A stretch of DNA of 64,000 nt from Archegozetes longisetosus. Lineage: Eukaryota > Arthropoda > Arachnida > Sarcoptiformes > Trhypochthoniidae. A program made the translations under genes and the position numbers. The DNA is taken from contig JAEMBT020000004.1 of assembly GCA_018873245.2 (NCBI GenBank), forward strand, positions 806,001 to 870,000, written 5' to 3'. Position 1 is the stretch's first letter. Each line of letters starts with the position of its first letter. Positions 60,572 to 64,000 of this stretch are shown here, piece after piece. The notes under the pieces are model-generated. The model saw only the letters and a program-made list of their open reading frames with translations, was not told the DNA's origin and ran no database searches.

Positions 60572-63482
60572 ACGAAAAGATAGTGTAAAGATTTTTGCCA
60601 AATATTTGATAGCAAGTTCTTATTTTTTTGGTTATGACTCATATCGCCGAAAAATACTTTTGCCTTTAACTGAAGTTTAAATCTGCTATAACAAAAATTC
60701 AACCAATAATTCAAAAGCTTTTATGCATAGAGAACGAATTTTAAATTAAGGAATTAAATATATTTTGATTGAAGATGAGCCAATAATTGATCAATAGGTA
60801 GAATCTGTGGTATACGTACTCTGAGTATTAAGAGATGATTACTATTTATTATCGCTTAAGATCATCAAAATTGATTATTTTGCCTATATAGTCTTATTCC
60901 CATATAAGAATTTATTATTTTGTCCGATTCTTTCAATACATTGCTCTACTGCGTAACGAATTTTCATTTTCTGAATGCGATTTTGATTTACGACCAGTCA
61001 ATATATTTCAATCCATAATCGCTTTTCTTGTTTTGGACAAACCGGGAAATAATAATTATTGTTTGTATTGGGGAATAGGCTTTTCAAATGTATTGTTCTG
61101 TAATGTAATGAAGCTTAAAGATAGAAATAGACAGAACAGATATAATGTTGTTTATAAGAGTAGAGGAGGAGAGAGTGATAGAGAAATACAGCAAAAGTTT
61201 TAGTTCAAGTGCATGTTAGCTATAGTATCGATGTTTCACTTCTAGACAACTCATAGACTAACACCTTATACTTGGTTCAAATTTAAAACCCATTTATTCC
61301 AAAATTCCGATTGTTGAAAGAATTTGCAAGATATTTTTCAGGTTCATTCAAACTTTTATCATCAATCGTATGAAAATCTTGTTTATAGAGCTTTAATTGA
61401 AATTTTTGCTAAAATGCATGTACCCTTTATTTTATTTATGAAAATAAATACCCTTTTATAGGCCTTGGAGCAATTTTCTTTACTAGAAAATAATTGATAA
61501 TTTCGAAAGTTTTAGTTTCAGTGACTAATTCTTTATTATAGCGTAAAATGACAAAAGTCATGCTTTAAACTAGAGATAAATTATATTAAAAATTGGTCGA
61601 ATAAATGGCGCATATATTTAGAGAAATGATATCCTAAAATGATACGCGCAATAATTTTTGAATATATGTTTGTCTCTTATGAAACTTGATAGCAATCCTC
61701 CCAAATGACAGTTAATGACTGTTATAAGCGAATTGTTTTCTACATAAAAGTCTATCTCTTATGGGATTTCAAAACTTTTCTGTTTTGTTCTGACAAATCT
61801 CTGATCGCAATAAACTCCTAATAGAAATTTGAACTTTTATGACAATTTTTATTAGAAAAGGCACAAATTCTAAGTTCAAAACAGAAAAGTAAACAAAAAT
61901 TGTTTTTATTTTATGAGATTTCTTCAAAGTCTGGTCCTTAATTACTTTGAATTCTTTTAATCAAATTTTGTCCAAATTATCATTTGTAGACTTGAAAATT
62001 GATGTAATTATTTCTCTAAAACTGCTGTTGGATCGAAGATAATTATAATATAATTGTCTAATGAAATGAACAATTTCCAAAAGTTGAGTTTCGAAATTAC
62101 CAAAGATATTATAGAAAAAGTCCATAAATCCTGAACTTGAGTGAAATATTTAACTTATTGTATAATATTATTAAAATGAAATCTCTTTAGCGGAGCTGCA
62201 GTGTAAACAAACTTGTGTATACTATTTTATTTGAACGCATTTTCCATTTACATAATGACTTACAAGAATTTTTAGAGCAAAAAATGATAAAATTGAATAA
62301 ACACTTATGCTATTTGTATACTTTTCTACAAAACACTCCTGTTAAACACTTTCAGGAGTGAAACAAATGCTCAAACAGTGGACGTATTTTTATGTCAGCA
62401 CTCATTTGCGTAAACAAAATATGACAAATGCCCGAATGGTTCAGTTCTTCAGTTAAGTGAAAAAAATTCTTTGTTTGTTAGCGAATAAGTAGCAAAAAAG
62501 GAATAAAGAGAAAAAATAGCATCAATTGAAGAGATGAGAGTAAGTGAAGAATAGCAAATATATAGAGAAAAAAGTTTTTTAGAGATAGAAAGAAAGTATT
62601 GCCATAAATGAAATGGTAGTGAAATGCGAGACATTTAGCGAAACATTTTTATTGTGTATTATATTTTGTGTAGGAATGGGTTTGAGAAATAGATGGAAAT
62701 AAACTATTTTAATAGATTATAAGAGATTTGTGGATATGATGTGCTCTCAGAGTACAATTGCGTCTATTAGTGCTCTAACTCTTACGATATTTTTCTTTCT
62801 ATTATTATTTTGAGTTATGGTAATAGTAATAGTCAGTAATGAATAGGAATCAAGTGATAGACTTATTTTGCATAATGTCATACCTACTTCATCAGATAAT
62901 TTGCTTTTCTTATTCAAATGATGCGTTCAGTTGTGAAATATTTTTCTTATTTTTTAGCTTCTTTTCGTGAGAGTCAATTTTAGAATAAGTAATTTATTTA
63001 CGGAAGTCTTTTCGAGATATGCAAAACTTTATTCGACTACTTTTCTCAATAGTATTCTGGGTTTTGACAATGACTGGAATGACAATACTTTTTCTGATCG
63101 TAAAATAAATTTCTTATGTTTGAAATGAAGAACTTCTTACCATAAACTTAAAAACATTTTCAATTTTGAAATAAGTGATTTAATATAAAAATTATGAACA
63201 CAAGACAATCAGAAATAGTTTCTGAGAAACATAAAATACGAACTATAGATAATTCGTAAATTTATATTTGATGGATAAATTAAAAATCGAGTAATAGGGT
63301 AGTGGGTCGACCAATTTCCTGTGTCTTAACGACAGCAAAATAAAACTTGTATGTTAGATGTGATCTTAAAAACCTATTTCTCATAGAAAATGATACCGAA
63401 ACTGATACCAAATGCCAATAAAGTTTAGGATCACAAGAGATTTGTAGGTCAACTATTCCTTATGGAGTAGTACTGAAAGGAA
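60571..63482. other. Gene-free AT-rich stretch
   Basis: No supported gene. Near 63306-63487 CCAATTTCCT and AGGAAATTGG, and TGTGATCTTAAA with TTTAGGATCACA, form further inverted pairs that probably belong to the foldback element that follows. Confidence 0.35.
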
Positions 63483-64000
63483 ATTGGCAAAAATTCCTAG
63501 TCATCGGCTATATATTTAGACCCATTATGAAGCGTGGAGCAAGATATCTAGGTTTCCGATTGCACGGGTCCCGTTTTTTGATTAGCCGAAGTGATTATCG
63601 ATCACTTATTTCAGTTAAAGGTACTACAACAACAAGAATAATCTCACGCTAAAACAAGGATTTAGGCAGTAATTCGGATATAATAATTTTGACCTCTACA
63701 AATGAACTAAAGGTCAAAATCAAAATATAACAATTACAGTTCGAAAATTCGTTTTCGTGTTCGGATTGTCAAACATCCTTGTTATAGTATTTATTTCAAG
63801 TACATTAGCGGTAACAGAATCGAGATATACCCAACCGTTTAAAGGGAAATAAGTAATTGAAAATCACTCCGACTAATCAAAAATGGGATTTATGCAGTCG
63901 AAAACCTAGATATTCTTGTTCTACACTTCGTAAGGGGTCTAAATATACAGTCGATGACCAGAAATTTTTTGCCATTCTTGCCCCTGCAGAAGCTGTATAG
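63483..64000. mobile_element. Foldback element running off the window end
   Basis: The left arm (63483-63613) and the reversed right arm (63843-63980) align over about 130 bases at roughly 80% identity, for example TATATTTAGACCC, ATATCTAGGTTT(C/T)CGA and TTTTTGATTAG(C/T)CG(A/G)AGT. The similarity continues toward the window edge, so the right terminus, and perhaps more of the element, lies beyond 64000. It is GC-richer than its flanks. No frame resembles a transposase. The superfamily is unassigned. Confidence 0.7.

Noticed and set aside
60367-60714. 115-codon minus frame, the longest in the window
   Set aside because: It is held open by the GA microsatellite, which translates as a Leu-Ser repeat; the flanking residues show no domain.
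1-64000. Bacterial, viral or organellar origin, CRISPR arrays, operons
   Set aside because: No dense long ORFs, ribosome-binding sites, spaced direct repeats or tRNA clusters; splice signals and animal-type DNA transposons point to a nuclear genome.

Overview
AT-rich eukaryotic nuclear DNA (about 70-73% A+T, judged by eye) with no intact protein-coding gene that I can support. Long CT/GA microsatellites, spliceosomal-type GTAAGT/GTGAGT and CAG junctions, and cut-and-paste DNA transposons of the hAT, Tc1/mariner and pogo types suggest an animal, most likely an arthropod; the species is not identifiable from the sequence. No rRNA, tRNA, CRISPR array or bacterial operon is present. Almost all ATG-initiated ORFs are short chance frames. 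The real signal lies in decayed reading frames that ORF finding misses.

Layout. 0-0.6 kb: one small open frame and a nested inverted-repeat element. About 3.0-6.5 kb (unit A) and 25.4-31.0 kb (unit B): two diverged copies of one duplicated unit, sharing at least six collinear blocks. Minus-strand translations agree between copies at the amino-acid level, so the unit looks like an old duplicated and now broken gene of unknown family. Unit B was later hit by a 525-bp Tc1/mariner-type element (26748-27272) and an 874-bp non-autonomous hAT element with a perfect 8-bp target duplication (29634-30507). Further minus-strand open frames without assigned function lie at 9.7-10.0 and 12.0-12.2 kb, and a possible reverse-transcriptase fragment at 17.1-17.35 kb.

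35.1-45.75 kb: a graveyard of protein-kinase gene copies. At least five, probably six, degenerate copies lie mostly on the minus strand. Catalytic-loop, DFG-region, alpha-C/HPN and alpha-E motifs can be read in broken frames. Copies 2 and 3 align with each other almost residue by residue around the catalytic loop and alpha-E. A pogo-type MITE (36113-36274) sits among them.

45-47.3 kb: two copies of one short terminal-inverted-repeat family (about 165 bp each) and the C-terminal remnant of a DDE transposase. 53.6-54.3 kb: a 711-bp near-palindromic foldback element, followed by pogo-like remnants. 63.48 kb to the window end: a second foldback element, with arms about 130 bp long and about 80% identical, running off the edge. 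The remaining stretches are AT-rich intergenic or intronic DNA with microsatellites; I found no supportable genes in them, but my reading of them was by eye.
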